Below, in pieces: positions 18,062 to 26,307 of a DNA stretch of 64,000 bases (the stretch's first letter is position 1; the number at the start of each line of letters is the position of its first letter). The stretch is taken from the NCBI GenBank assembly GCA_024234955.1, contig JACKNK010000001.1, positions 62,001 to 126,000 on the forward strand, in the 5' to 3' direction. A model generated the notes under the pieces. It searched no databases, was not told the DNA's origin, and was given only the letters and a program-made list of their open reading frames with translations. This DNA is from Gammaproteobacteria bacterium. GTDB lineage: Bacteria; Pseudomonadota; Gammaproteobacteria; JACKNK01. A program made the translations under genes and the position numbers.

Positions 18062-18187
18062 ATGAACAGCTCAATCGACTTTCGATTTCCAACCAGTGCC
18101 GCGTTCTCCAACGCCGGTGCGCCGCTGTTCGTCTCCTTGTCTCTGCTGCTGTCCCTGCTGCGACTGCTGCCGCTGCGCGCGGCCTGA
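18062..18187 (+). CDS. Leucine-rich leader peptide of leuA (LeuL-type)
   Basis: A 41-codon frame, ATG to TGA, ending 106 bp before leuA. Its second half holds ten leucines in about twenty residues (VSLSLLLSLLRLLPLRAA), the expected make-up of an attenuation leader that senses charged leucyl-tRNA. No ribosome binding site precedes the ATG, and the promoter match implies a leaderless message. Between its stop and leuA there is no textbook hairpin with a U-tract; a 10-bp imperfect hairpin (about 18252-18279, AAACGG...CCGTTT arms) sits just before the leuA ribosome binding site. Control could therefore act on translation or through Rho. Confidence 0.75.
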   Translation: MNSSIDFRFPTSAAFSNAGAPLFVSLSLLLSLLRLLPLRAA

Positions 18188-18293
18188 AGACAATCCTCAC
18201 CCCGGCGGGGGGCAAAACGCATCAACCCGATATACCCGATGAATTCCAAAACGGATCGCCAAACGTCGCGACCGTTTCCATGGGAGTAGTGAC

Positions 18294-19850
18294 ATGAGCA
18301 GCAACAGCGCGGACAAATTGATCATTTTCGACACCACCTTGCGCGATGGTGAACAGAGCCCCGGCGCGTCCATGACCAAGGACGAAAAAGTACGTATCGC
18401 CAAGGCGCTGGAAAAGATGAAAGTGGACGTTATCGAGGCCGGGTTCCCGATCGCCAGCCCGGGGGACTTCGATGCGGTACAGGCCGTCGCCAATGCGGTC
18501 AAGGACTCGACCATCTGCGGGCTTTCCCGTGCCCTGGATCGGGACATCGATCGGGCCGGTGAAGCGTTGAAGGGCGCCAATTCGGCACGCATCCATACTT
18601 TTATCGCGACCTCGCCGATCCACATGCAGCACAAATTGCGCATGACCCCGGATCAGGTTGTCGAGCAGGCGGTCGCGGCGGTCAAACGTGCACGTAAATA
18701 CACCGACAATGTCGAATTCTCGGCGGAAGACGCCGGGCGTTCGGAAATCGATTTCCTCTGTCGTGTGTTTGATGCGGTGATCGAGGCGGGCGCTACGACT
18801 CTCAATGTGCCCGATACCGTCGGCTATGCGATGCCACACCAGTTTGGCGACACCATTCGCCAGTTGCGCGAGCGTATCCCGAACTCAGACAAGGCGATCT
18901 TCTCCGTGCACTGCCACAACGATCTCGGCCTTGCCGTTTCCAACTCCTTGTCTGCCGTGTTGAACGGCGCACGTCAGGTCGAATGCACCATCAACGGGCT
19001 CGGCGAACGGGCCGGCAATGCCTCGCTCGAAGAAGTGGTCATGGCCGTTCGAACCCGTCCGGACGTTTTCAGCTGCGACACCACGCTCGATACCACCCAG
19101 ATCGTCACCTGCTCGCGCCTCGTCTCCAGTATCACCGGCTTCCCGGTGCAACCGAACAAGGCCATCGTGGGTGCCAACGCCTTTGCGCACGAGTCCGGCA
19201 TCCATCAGGACGGCGTGCTCAAGAGCCGCGAGACCTACGAGATCATGCGTGCGGAAGATGTCGGCTGGAGCCACAACAAGCTCGTGCTCGGCAAGCATTC
19301 CGGCCGCAATGCCTTCCGCACACGTCTCAAGGAACTCGGTATCGAGTTCGAATCCGAAACGGAATTGAACGAAGCCTTTGCCCGGTTCAAGGATCTTGCC
19401 GACAAGAAGCACGAGATCTTTGATGAAGACCTTCAAGCCTTGGTCTCGGACGCGGAAACCGCAAAGACCCAGGAACGTATCCAGCTCGTCACCCTGAAAG
19501 TCTGCTCGGAAACCGGAGAAACGCCGCATGCCGACGTCACCATCACGGTCGATGGCGAGGAACGCAGCGTAACTGCCGTCGGCGGTGGCCCCGTCGATGC
19601 CGCGCTCAAAGCCATCGAATCGATGGTCGAAAGCGGCGCCAATCTGGAGTTGTATTCCGTCAACAACATCACCAGCGGCACCGATGCGCAGGGCGAAGTC
19701 ACCGTGCGCATCAAGAAGGACGGTCGCATCGTCAACGGTCAGGGCGCCGATACCGACATCGTCATTGCCTCCGCCAAGGCGTATATCGACGCGATGAACA
19801 AGTTCCTGTTCAGCGAAGAAAAGGCGCACCCGCAGTTGGGCGATGTCTGA
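18294..19850 (+). CDS. leuA: 2-isopropylmalate synthase LeuA
   Basis: 518 residues, first committed step of leucine synthesis (acetyl-CoA plus 2-oxoisovalerate). FDTTLRDGEQSPG near residue 10 and HCHNDLGLAVSN near residue 204 are the HMGL-like catalytic and metal motifs. The C-terminal third (about 390-518) is the LeuA regulatory domain for leucine feedback, including VNNITSGTDAQGEVTV. The ATG follows GGGAG by 7 bp. The leucine-rich leader peptide upstream strongly suggests control by leucine supply. leuB, leuC and leuD are not adjacent. Confidence 0.96.
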   Translation: MSSNSADKLIIFDTTLRDGEQSPGASMTKDEKVRIAKALEKMKVDVIEAGFPIASPGDFDAVQAVANAVKDSTICGLSRALDRDIDRAGEALKGANSARIHTFIATSPIHMQHKLRMTPDQVVEQAVAAVKRARKYTDNVEFSAEDAGRSEIDFLCRVFDAVIEAGATTLNVPDTVGYAMPHQFGDTIRQLRERIPNSDKAIFSVHCHNDLGLAVSNSLSAVLNGARQVECTINGLGERAGNASLEEVVMAVRTRPDVFSCDTTLDTTQIVTCSRLVSSITGFPVQPNKAIVGANAFAHESGIHQDGVLKSRETYEIMRAEDVGWSHNKLVLGKHSGRNAFRTRLKELGIEFESETELNEAFARFKDLADKKHEIFDEDLQALVSDAETAKTQERIQLVTLKVCSETGETPHADVTITVDGEERSVTAVGGGPVDAALKAIESMVESGANLELYSVNNITSGTDAQGEVTVRIKKDGRIVNGQGADTDIVIASAKAYIDAMNKFLFSEEKAHPQLGDV

Positions 19851-19901
19851 AAAATTCCAAGCCAACTTCAACGACGTTCGAAACGGGGAACGACGTCAAT
19901 A

Positions 19902-21551
19902 GCTTCAATGCGGCCCCGGCGTTCTGCCGGGGAAGACAAGCGTTTGACAGTTACACCGAGCGCAGTCGCAGCGGGCTTCAATGCGGCCCCGGCGTTCTGC
20001 CGGGGAAGACGCCGCGTGAGGTAGCCCTGGTGATCGGCGTGCACGTGCTTCAATGCGGCCCCGGCGTTCTGCCGGGGAAGACCGGCTGGCAACGCTGGCG
20101 AAACTGCGCGACCGGCTGCTTCAATGCGGCCCCGGCGTTCTGCCGGGGAAGACGGCTGGGAACCTTGGGGGCATTAATTTCGCCCCGATGGCTTCAATGC
20201 GGCCCCGGCGTTCTGCCGGGGAAGACCTACAGGGACAAGCCCCAGCACCGCCGCGAATCGGGCTTCAATGCGGCCCCGGCGTTCTGCCGGGGAAGACGCC
20301 ATCGAGCACAGTCAGCGAGGGCAGGGCCGTCGAGCTTCAATGCGGCCCCGGCGTTCTGCCGGGGAAGACCGCGATAGATGCCGACTGGGATCACGCTGAA
20401 GCTGTGCTTCAATGCGGCCCCGGCGTTCTGCCGGGGAAGACGAAGAGAAGAGAAGAGAAGAGAAGAGAAGAGAAGAGAAGAGAAGAGATAAAACAGCCCC
20501 CTGCTTCAATGCGGCCCCGGCGTTCTGCCGGGGAAGACTTCGGTGTTATAGAACGCGAAGTCCAGAGCCCAGTCGCTTCAATGCGGCCCCGGCGTTCTGC
20601 CGGGGAAGACCCAGCGCGACGGCGAAGCCAATCACGGCCATCCAGAGCTTCAATGCGGCCCCGGCGTTCTGCCGGGGAAGACTTTCTGGGACTAAAACTC
20701 AAATAGAAACATTCAAGGCTTCAATGCGGCCCCGGCGTTCTGCCGGGGAAGACGACCGTGGCGCCGTTGGTCAAGGCGACATTCGGTGTGCTTCAATGCG
20801 GCCCCGGCGTTCTGCCGGGGAAGACACCCACAAGGTCTATCACCACTCCGGGCTTTCCCAGGCTTCAATGCGGCCCCGGCGTTCTGCCGGGGAAGACGGG
20901 TTTGATGATGCGCGTGAATGAGGAAGAAGTGACGCTTCAATGCGGCCCCGGCGTTCTGCCGGGGAAGACGCGCGCGCGGCGGCGGAAAGACCGATGGAAT
21001 GCTCGGGCTTCAATGCGGCCCCGGCGTTCTGCCGGGGAAGACCGCTGCAGACGTCGCTCTACAGCCTGCTCTACCAGAGGCTTCAATGCGGCCCCGGCGT
21101 TCTGCCGGGGAAGACGTTGAATGCCGATCAGGCGAATGGCGCGGGAGTAGTGCTTCAATGCGGCCCCGGCGTTCTGCCGGGGAAGACGTACGCCGTCGCC
21201 TCGATGTTCGGTCGCGCCTTCTCGGTGCTTCAATGCGGCCCCGGCGTTCTGCCGGGGAAGACGCGAGCCTCAACGCACCACGGCATCAGGGCTGCCTGCG
21301 CTTCAATGCGGCCCCGGCGTTCTGCCGGGGAAGACGACGCTGTCGACCTGGTCGTCGTTGGCGCCTTTCGGGCTTCAATGCGGCCCCGGCGTTCTGCCGG
21401 GGAAGACAGCAAGTCGGGCGACCTTGCCACCGCAGCGGCCGAGCTTCAATGCGGCCCCGGCGTTCTGCCGGGGAAGACTTCGAGGGCTGGCGCAAGGGGC
21501 AGGCGGCCATGGCCGGCTTCAATGCGGCCCCGGCGTTCTGCCGGGGAAGAC
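19902..21551 (-). CRISPR. Type I-G CRISPR array, 23 repeats and 22 spacers
   Basis: A 36-bp repeat occurs 23 times with no change I can see. On the plus strand it starts GCTTCAATGCGG, has the stem CCCCGGC-GTTCT-GCCGGGG and ends GGGGAAGAC. Read on the minus strand it ends ATTGAAGC, the usual 3' end of type I repeats, so the crRNA is probably transcribed leftwards from a leader at 21552-21787. Spacers are 35-39 bp, mostly 36, except one of 61 bp (20442-20502). By this orientation the newest spacer is 21479-21515 and the oldest 19938-19974. Identical repeats throughout suggest recent activity. Confidence 0.98.
20442..20502. repeat. Pentanucleotide microsatellite inside a CRISPR spacer
   Basis: Nine perfect GAAGA units (20442-20486) start directly after a repeat, followed by 16 unique bases. 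The spacer is 61 bp, exactly 25 bp (five units) longer than the modal 36. Confidence 0.95.
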
Positions 21552-21787
21552 TGCCCGCCCTGAAAGTCATGTGATTTCAGTCGCTTGGCAGTGGTTTTGC
21601 GAGCGATCCGGTTTTTAGCGGCGAAATGATGGTGCATCGTTGCTCGTTTGGGTGCAACGACGGCGGAAAATTCTCGTGTTTTTAAAGAGTTACGATTTTG
21701 TGCACGCTCCCCGGGTTTTGGCGCGTCATTGGAGCGTGCGCGTGGGGGCGGCAAACGGAATCTAGTTCGCATGGGCGTGGTCGGCAA
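21552..21787 (-). promoter_or_regulatory. Putative CRISPR leader between cas2 and the array
   Basis: These 236 bp carry no gene and separate cas2 from the leader-proximal repeat. Two perfect inverted repeats are visible: GCACGCTCC (21702-21710) with GGAGCGTGC (21731-21739), and TCGTTGC (21637-21643) with GCAACGA (21654-21660). They could be a terminator-like structure after cas2, or sites for host factors or Cas1-Cas2 during spacer insertion. The AT-richer part next to TTTAAAAACA (minus strand) is the best place for the array promoter. Confidence 0.6.
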
Positions 21788-22081
21788 TCAGACGACGATT
21801 GGTTCGCGCGATACGGGCTCGAAACCGGTTTTGCCCAGGCTGGTGACGCGGGGGGTGACGTTCTCGGCGGGGCCGAGATCGAGCATGAGAACGTGGTCGT
21901 CTCGGTGGTGGATGATTTCGTCGAGCGTGGCGACGAGTTCGGCGTGGCGTCGGCGGGTGAGGCGGCATTGGAACACGGAGAGTTGCAGCCATTCGCCATA
22001 GCCGTTCATGAGTTTGAAGATGGCGCGCCAGCGTTTTGGATCGCTGATGTCGTAGGTGACGATGTAGAGGCGTTCGGACAT
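21788..22081 (-). CDS. cas2: CRISPR adaptation nuclease Cas2
   Basis: 97 residues with the ferredoxin-like Cas2 fold. IVTYDISDPKRWRAI holds the metal-binding Asp, and FKLMNGYGEWLQLSVFQCRL follows as in the family. Cas2 bridges two Cas1 dimers in the spacer-integration complex. It starts 3 bp after the cas4-cas1 stop, and GAGGTGA provides a ribosome binding site, so both are surely co-transcribed. It is the last cas gene before the leader. Confidence 0.95.
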   Translation of the reverse strand: MSERLYIVTYDISDPKRWRAIFKLMNGYGEWLQLSVFQCRLTRRRHAELVATLDEIIHHRDDHVLMLDLGPAENVTPRVTSLGKTGFEPVSREPIVV

Positions 22082-22084
22082 GGG

Positions 22085-23788
22085 TCACCTCACGATGAGA
22101 TTGGGGTTGTCGTCGAGCTCGCCGAGCAGGAAGCGACCGAGCAGGCGGGCTTGCACTTCGAGCAGGCGGCGGTAGCTGAGCCGGTAGCCGAAGATGGGGT
22201 GGGTGATCTCCTGACTGAGCCGCCGTTCGAAGGCGCCGATGAAGCGCTTGCGGCCTTCGGGACTGAGCGCGACGCCGCCGCCGGCGCGGACGAAGTCGCT
22301 GGGGCGGACTTCGCCGTTGTTGATGGCGGTGAGCACGGCGGAGTCGGCGAGGATGGGGCGGAAGGGTTCCATCATGTCGAGCGCGAGCGAGGGGCGACCG
22401 TAACGGGGTTGGTGATAGAAGCCTCGATAGGGGTCGAGACCGACCCCGGAGAGGGTTTGGTGCAGCGTGCGGGTGAGCATGGCGTAGGCGAAGGAGAGCA
22501 GGGCGTTGACCGGGTCCGGCGGCGGACGGCGGTTGCGCCCGGCGAAGTCGAAGCTGAAGTCGCCGGCGGATTCGGTGGGTTTGAGGAATTCGCCGAATAC
22601 GCCGAAGTAGCGGGCGGCGGCGGCGCCTTCGATGCCGAGGAGTTCTTCCTGGTTTTTGGCGAGGCGGGCGTGGCGGATGTCGTTCTTGAGCGCGGTTTGC
22701 AGCTCGTCCGGCGGGCTGTCGCCGCGCCAGTTGCGGCGCAGGATGACGCGCTGGTTGGCGATCTTGGCCTCCACCCAGCCGCGCGCGAGGCGCAGACAGG
22801 TTTGCGGGTCGAAGGAGGCTTTGTATTGGGCGGTGCGTAGCTCGACGTTCTTGTGGCCGACGCCGACGGTGTGGCCGAGGAACCAGCCGCCGTAGGAGTA
22901 CCAGGAGACGGGTATCTCGCGGCGCATCAGTTCCTGCAGCGTGGGCGTGGTGACGTAGACGTTGCCCATCAGCACGAGTTGTGAGGTGTCGATCAGGCGG
23001 GCGTGGCTGACCTTGGCGTCGTCAATGCTGATCTCCAGGCGTTCGCCTTTCTTGGCGACCTTGGCGTGATTGGCTTGTACGTAGACGGGCATGGCTTCGT
23101 CGCGGTTGACCGCCATCGGGCGCGGGCTGGGGCCGCCTTTCTTGAGGAAATTGACCTCGTCCGGCAGGCAGATGCCGACCAGCGAGCAACGCGGGCATTT
23201 GGGACTGTCTTCGAGCGGCGGCGGGATGCGCCCGGCGGCGGCCATCAGGCGCAGGCCGTTGATGGCGGATTGGGTAAGGGCGCGCAGTTCGGCGTCGAAT
23301 TCGACCTGTACGCGTTCCTTGGAGCCGGCGAAGTAGAGGATGCCGTGGTCCACGGTATAGCCGTGCGCTTCGAGCAACAGGCCTTGGGCGCAGAGTTGTA
23401 TGCGTTCGGGTTCGTAGGCGCCTTTGTCGACGTGCGGGCGCTTGCCGCGTTTGTAATCCACCGGCACCACGGAACCGCCGTCGGCTTCGAGCAGGTCGAG
23501 TTTGGCGACCAGGCCGATCTGCGCGGATTCGAGCGTGACGGAACGGGCGTGGAGCTTGGGGGTGTCTTCGATCTCGTCCGGTTCCGGCAGCGCGCCGCCG
23601 GGTTTGTCGACGCGCTTGTGGACGGCGTCGCCTTCGACGGTGTGATGGCTGGCCTCCCATTCGCCCTGCACCCATTCGAGGTAGGCGAGGCGCGGGCAGT
23701 AGCTGAACTCGTTGACCATCCGCGCCGGCAGCGGCGGGGTATCGCCGGTCAGTTCGGGGAATGGGAGGGGGAGTTCCTGTTGTTCCAT
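22085..23788 (-). CDS. cas4-cas1: Cas4-Cas1 fusion adaptation protein
   Basis: 567 residues. The Cas4 part (about 1-215) has FSYCPRLAYLEW, VVPVDYKRGKRP (RecB-like nuclease core) and the Fe-S cysteines CPRCSLVGIC. The Cas1 part (about 220-567) starts at PVYVQANHAKVAKKGE and carries the catalytic Glu in LLGIEGAAAARYFG, the His in GFYHQPRYGRPSLALD and the acidic residues that follow. Fusion of Cas4 to Cas1 is characteristic of type I-G systems, where Cas4 selects and trims prespacers at the PAM. All visible active-site residues are intact. Confidence 0.95.
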   Translation of the reverse strand: MEQQELPLPFPELTGDTPPLPARMVNEFSYCPRLAYLEWVQGEWEASHHTVEGDAVHKRVDKPGGALPEPDEIEDTPKLHARSVTLESAQIGLVAKLDLLEADGGSVVPVDYKRGKRPHVDKGAYEPERIQLCAQGLLLEAHGYTVDHGILYFAGSKERVQVEFDAELRALTQSAINGLRLMAAAGRIPPPLEDSPKCPRCSLVGICLPDEVNFLKKGGPSPRPMAVNRDEAMPVYVQANHAKVAKKGERLEISIDDAKVSHARLIDTSQLVLMGNVYVTTPTLQELMRREIPVSWYSYGGWFLGHTVGVGHKNVELRTAQYKASFDPQTCLRLARGWVEAKIANQRVILRRNWRGDSPPDELQTALKNDIRHARLAKNQEELLGIEGAAAARYFGVFGEFLKPTESAGDFSFDFAGRNRRPPPDPVNALLSFAYAMLTRTLHQTLSGVGLDPYRGFYHQPRYGRPSLALDMMEPFRPILADSAVLTAINNGEVRPSDFVRAGGGVALSPEGRKRFIGAFERRLSQEITHPIFGYRLSYRRLLEVQARLLGRFLLGELDDNPNLIVR

Positions 23789-23842
23789 GCGTGAGTCCTG
23801 CGGGGACCGGTCACTTACGCCTCAGTGGAAGGCGATGGCGGG

Positions 23843-24031
23843 TCAACTTGATCCGCCGCAATTCAGCACCAGCAGCAGGATCAGCAGCAGGCTGCGACCG
23901 GGGTGTCGGAGCAGCGTGCCCAAGCCGGTGAAAAGGCCGGTGAGGATCAGGGTCACGACGAATGCCTCGCCGAACGTGGCTTCACCGAGTCCGACGAAGA
24001 TCCAGACGCCGATGAATATGAGGAGTGCCAT
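23843..24031 (-). CDS. Small two-helix membrane protein inside the cas cluster
   Basis: 62 residues. Two hydrophobic segments are visible (about 2-15 plus 22-38, and 46-57, SLLLILLLVLNC) with a short positive loop LRHPGRS between them. I do not recognise a family. It starts 16 bp after the HIRAN gene stops and lies 54 bp upstream of cas4-cas1, all on the minus strand. The ending NCGGSS is polar. It may be an accidental passenger with the HIRAN gene rather than a CRISPR component. Confidence 0.55.
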   Translation of the reverse strand: MALLIFIGVWIFVGLGEATFGEAFVVTLILTGLFTGLGTLLRHPGRSLLLILLLVLNCGGSS

Positions 24032-24047
24032 CCGTGATGGTCCGGGT

Positions 24048-24437
24048 TCAGGCGTGCGTGCTCAGGTGGATGTCGAACCGCACCCGCTTCCAGGGATCCG
24101 GGTCGTCCTGCAGCGAGACGATGCGTGCGTGTAACGGCATCCCTCTGTCGAGCATCTGCGCGACCGTGTGGTTCTCGACCCGCGGCAGATGCCCGAGCTG
24201 ATGTCCATGCCACCACACCTCGACGGCGCGACGGTCATAGGGGTTGGCCGGCGCACGGCGCAGTTCGAGAGCGTCGCCGATGCGCAGCCGGTCCCGGACG
24301 AGTTCGCCGGCGTAATACTGGAAGCCCGCGATCGGCGAGTCCTGAATGCGGACTTCGGTCACACGGGCCATGGCACGGCCCGCGAACCCGAGCGACGGCA
24401 GCACGGACAGGATGCGTAACAGGTCTCGACGCTTCAT
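24048..24437 (-). CDS. HIRAN-domain protein with an N-terminal export signal
   Basis: 129 residues. MKRRDLLRILSVLPSLGFAG then RAMA looks like a twin-arginine-type signal peptide. The rest (about 28-125) is a HIRAN domain: IAGFQYYAGE, DALELRRAPANPYDRRAVEVWW and LGHLPRVENHTVAQML. HIRAN domains in cytoplasmic proteins bind 3' ends of single-stranded DNA. An exported version is odd and its role is unknown. The gene lies between csb2 and cas4-cas1, separated from csb2 by a 240-bp gap holding an inverted REP pair. GGGAGG-like bases precede the ATG. Confidence 0.75.
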   Translation of the reverse strand: MKRRDLLRILSVLPSLGFAGRAMARVTEVRIQDSPIAGFQYYAGELVRDRLRIGDALELRRAPANPYDRRAVEVWWHGHQLGHLPRVENHTVAQMLDRGMPLHARIVSLQDDPDPWKRVRFDIHLSTHA

Positions 24438-24531
24438 GGGGAACCTCCCGTTGGAATGTGGGATTCAACGGGAAGTGTCCGGGGTCGGGTGGCTCGGTAC
24501 GTGGGTCCGTGACCGACGAGCCTGGCTACCC

Positions 24532-24619
24532 TTGTAGGAGCGGGCTTGCCCGCGAACGGACGTGGCAACGGTGTTCTAAAGCAGAGGCGCGTCCTTCGCG
24601 GGCAAGCCCGCTCCTACAA
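24532..24619. repeat. Inverted REP pair (REPIN) inside the cas cluster
   Basis: TTGTAGGAGCGGGCTTGCCCGCGAA at 24532-24556 is mirrored at 24594-24619, about 38 bp apart. It splits the interference genes from the HIRAN and adaptation genes and may stop or stabilise the transcript. Confidence 0.85.
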
Positions 24620-24677
24620 CTAGGTCGGGATTGCGTACTAGTCCGATACTCAATTCTTCGCTTGGGATTGAAGGGAC

Positions 24678-26303
24678 TCAAACACGGTCTTCGTCGCGTG
24701 GCACATCGGTGTCGATGCCTTCGAGCAAACCGCGCGTCGCGGCAATGTCACGTTCCATCGCCACTGGTCGGAACAGCCCCAAGCCGAAGTGGCAGCCAAA
24801 TCCGAGCGCGATCGGTCCCTCAACCGGGATGGCGAAGCGGATGCGCCAGAAGCTGCCGTGTCGATCGGGTTGCATCAGATCGCGCCGCTCGCGGTAGCGG
24901 CGGAAATGGCGTGGTTCGCGAGGCAGCCCGCGGACCTCGATGTGATCGAGCCTGGTCAGTTCGACAATCTCGGGAAGGCCGCGCTTCTCACATTCACGAC
25001 GGAGTTGGGCCTCTGCATCGAAGCGCTTCTTGGCGTGCCAGGGATGCAGGTAAGGCGTGACCGATTCCCAGACGGCGCTGTGAAGGCACAGCTCGCCGCC
25101 CGCGCTCAGGTCGCCGATGCCCTCCAGCGCCAGGCCCCATTCGCCACGTTCGGCATCGAAAATCCTGCGCAACTGCTCAATCGCGTCGCGCGCGTCGCCA
25201 CTGACGCCGTCCGGTACATGCAGGACGATTCGATCAATCCGCCCGTCGTCGTCGCTGTCCCAGGGCAGGATGAACAGGTGCTGGTGATGCGGCGTGCCTT
25301 CGAGGCCATGGCCGGACAACGAGGCTGGGATCGCGTCTTTGCCGAATCGGTGGCCGGCCTTGCTCATGACGGCTTTGCGGACCAGTTCGCCAATGCGGAC
25401 CGTGTCTTCGACGCGGGGCAGGACGGTCGTTCTGGCCTTGCTGGATTCCGCTGGCGTTGCCGCTTCCGGGCCCGGTTTGGTCGTTGCCGGCCTGCGCACG
25501 AGCATGAAGCGCGCGGTCGTCACAGCCGGTGGCTTCGCGTCCTGGCGGGACCGAACCGCACGCAGCGCGTTCAACGGGCGGGTGTAGGCGATCTTTTCCG
25601 ACGCCGGGGGCTGGCTCCAACCCTGTTTCTGGAGATCGGAGGTGTCCAGGGACAGGGCGCCAAGCAGCGTTTCCGGCAGGGTCGCCTTGAGGCGCTTGGC
25701 GAGGCGTTTGTCGGCGAGGAACTCGGCGCGCCGCGCGGTGTAGACGGCGGCGCTCGTCGGGGCGAACAGATGGACGACTTCGCCGAATATTTCACCCGTT
25801 TCCTGGTCCACGGTCTGGTGTCCGGGTGCGCAGTCGATGGTGGGGTGCTCATCTACCCGGCTGGCCTCGACCCAGGACTCTGCGCGGCCCAGATAGCCCA
25901 TGCCGGCCAGCAGGTCATCGAGCAGCGCCACTTGCTCGCCGGGCAAGTCGAGGTCTGGCCAGGACACGTACATCGGGCTGTCGCGATCGACGGCGGCGAA
26001 TGCGTCGAGGACCAGCGAGGTATCGCCGGCCTTCCACTGCGGCAGGTAATGCCGGGTGTGGCTATGGCTGGCCTTGGGCAGGGTGTAGGCCGGAAGGGAT
26101 TCGGCGAGTGTGTCGATCAAGACGGCGAGGGTGGCCTCGTCATGGTGACCGAGCGGTTTGACCTTGTGGTGCCAGGTCGCGATCAGCGCGCGCAGGATGC
26201 GCCAGGGGTCCGGTGGCCAGGCGACCTCGCCCTCGTTGACGTGCCGGTCCCACGGATTGCCGTGATAGCGCCCGGCGGGAAAGGTGAAGCGCAGGGTGAG
26301 CAT
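24678..26303 (-). CDS. csb2: Type I-G Cascade subunit Csb2 (Cas5-Cas6 type, GSU0054 family)
   Basis: 541 residues. The N-terminus MLTLRFTFPAGRYHGNPWDRHVNEGEVAWPP matches Csb2, here written only as a motif: GRYHGNPW and NEGEVAWPPDPWRILRAL. Csb2 of type I-G is considered a Cas5 fused to a Cas6-like RNase, so it should both cap the crRNA 5' handle and cut the repeat. A glycine-containing loop in the last third (ALGFGCHFGLGLFRP) fits a Cas6 RAMP motif. It starts 4 bp after csb1 stops. Confidence 0.9.
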   Translation of the reverse strand: MLTLRFTFPAGRYHGNPWDRHVNEGEVAWPPDPWRILRALIATWHHKVKPLGHHDEATLAVLIDTLAESLPAYTLPKASHSHTRHYLPQWKAGDTSLVLDAFAAVDRDSPMYVSWPDLDLPGEQVALLDDLLAGMGYLGRAESWVEASRVDEHPTIDCAPGHQTVDQETGEIFGEVVHLFAPTSAAVYTARRAEFLADKRLAKRLKATLPETLLGALSLDTSDLQKQGWSQPPASEKIAYTRPLNALRAVRSRQDAKPPAVTTARFMLVRRPATTKPGPEAATPAESSKARTTVLPRVEDTVRIGELVRKAVMSKAGHRFGKDAIPASLSGHGLEGTPHHQHLFILPWDSDDDGRIDRIVLHVPDGVSGDARDAIEQLRRIFDAERGEWGLALEGIGDLSAGGELCLHSAVWESVTPYLHPWHAKKRFDAEAQLRRECEKRGLPEIVELTRLDHIEVRGLPREPRHFRRYRERRDLMQPDRHGSFWRIRFAIPVEGPIALGFGCHFGLGLFRPVAMERDIAATRGLLEGIDTDVPRDEDRV

Positions 26304-26307
26304 GGCG

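Noticed and set aside
20030..21618. Several long open frames through the CRISPR array on both strands (repeating ASMRPRRSAGED-like peptides)
   Set aside because: They are translations of the repeat unit; the 36-bp periodicity and unique spacers explain them fully.
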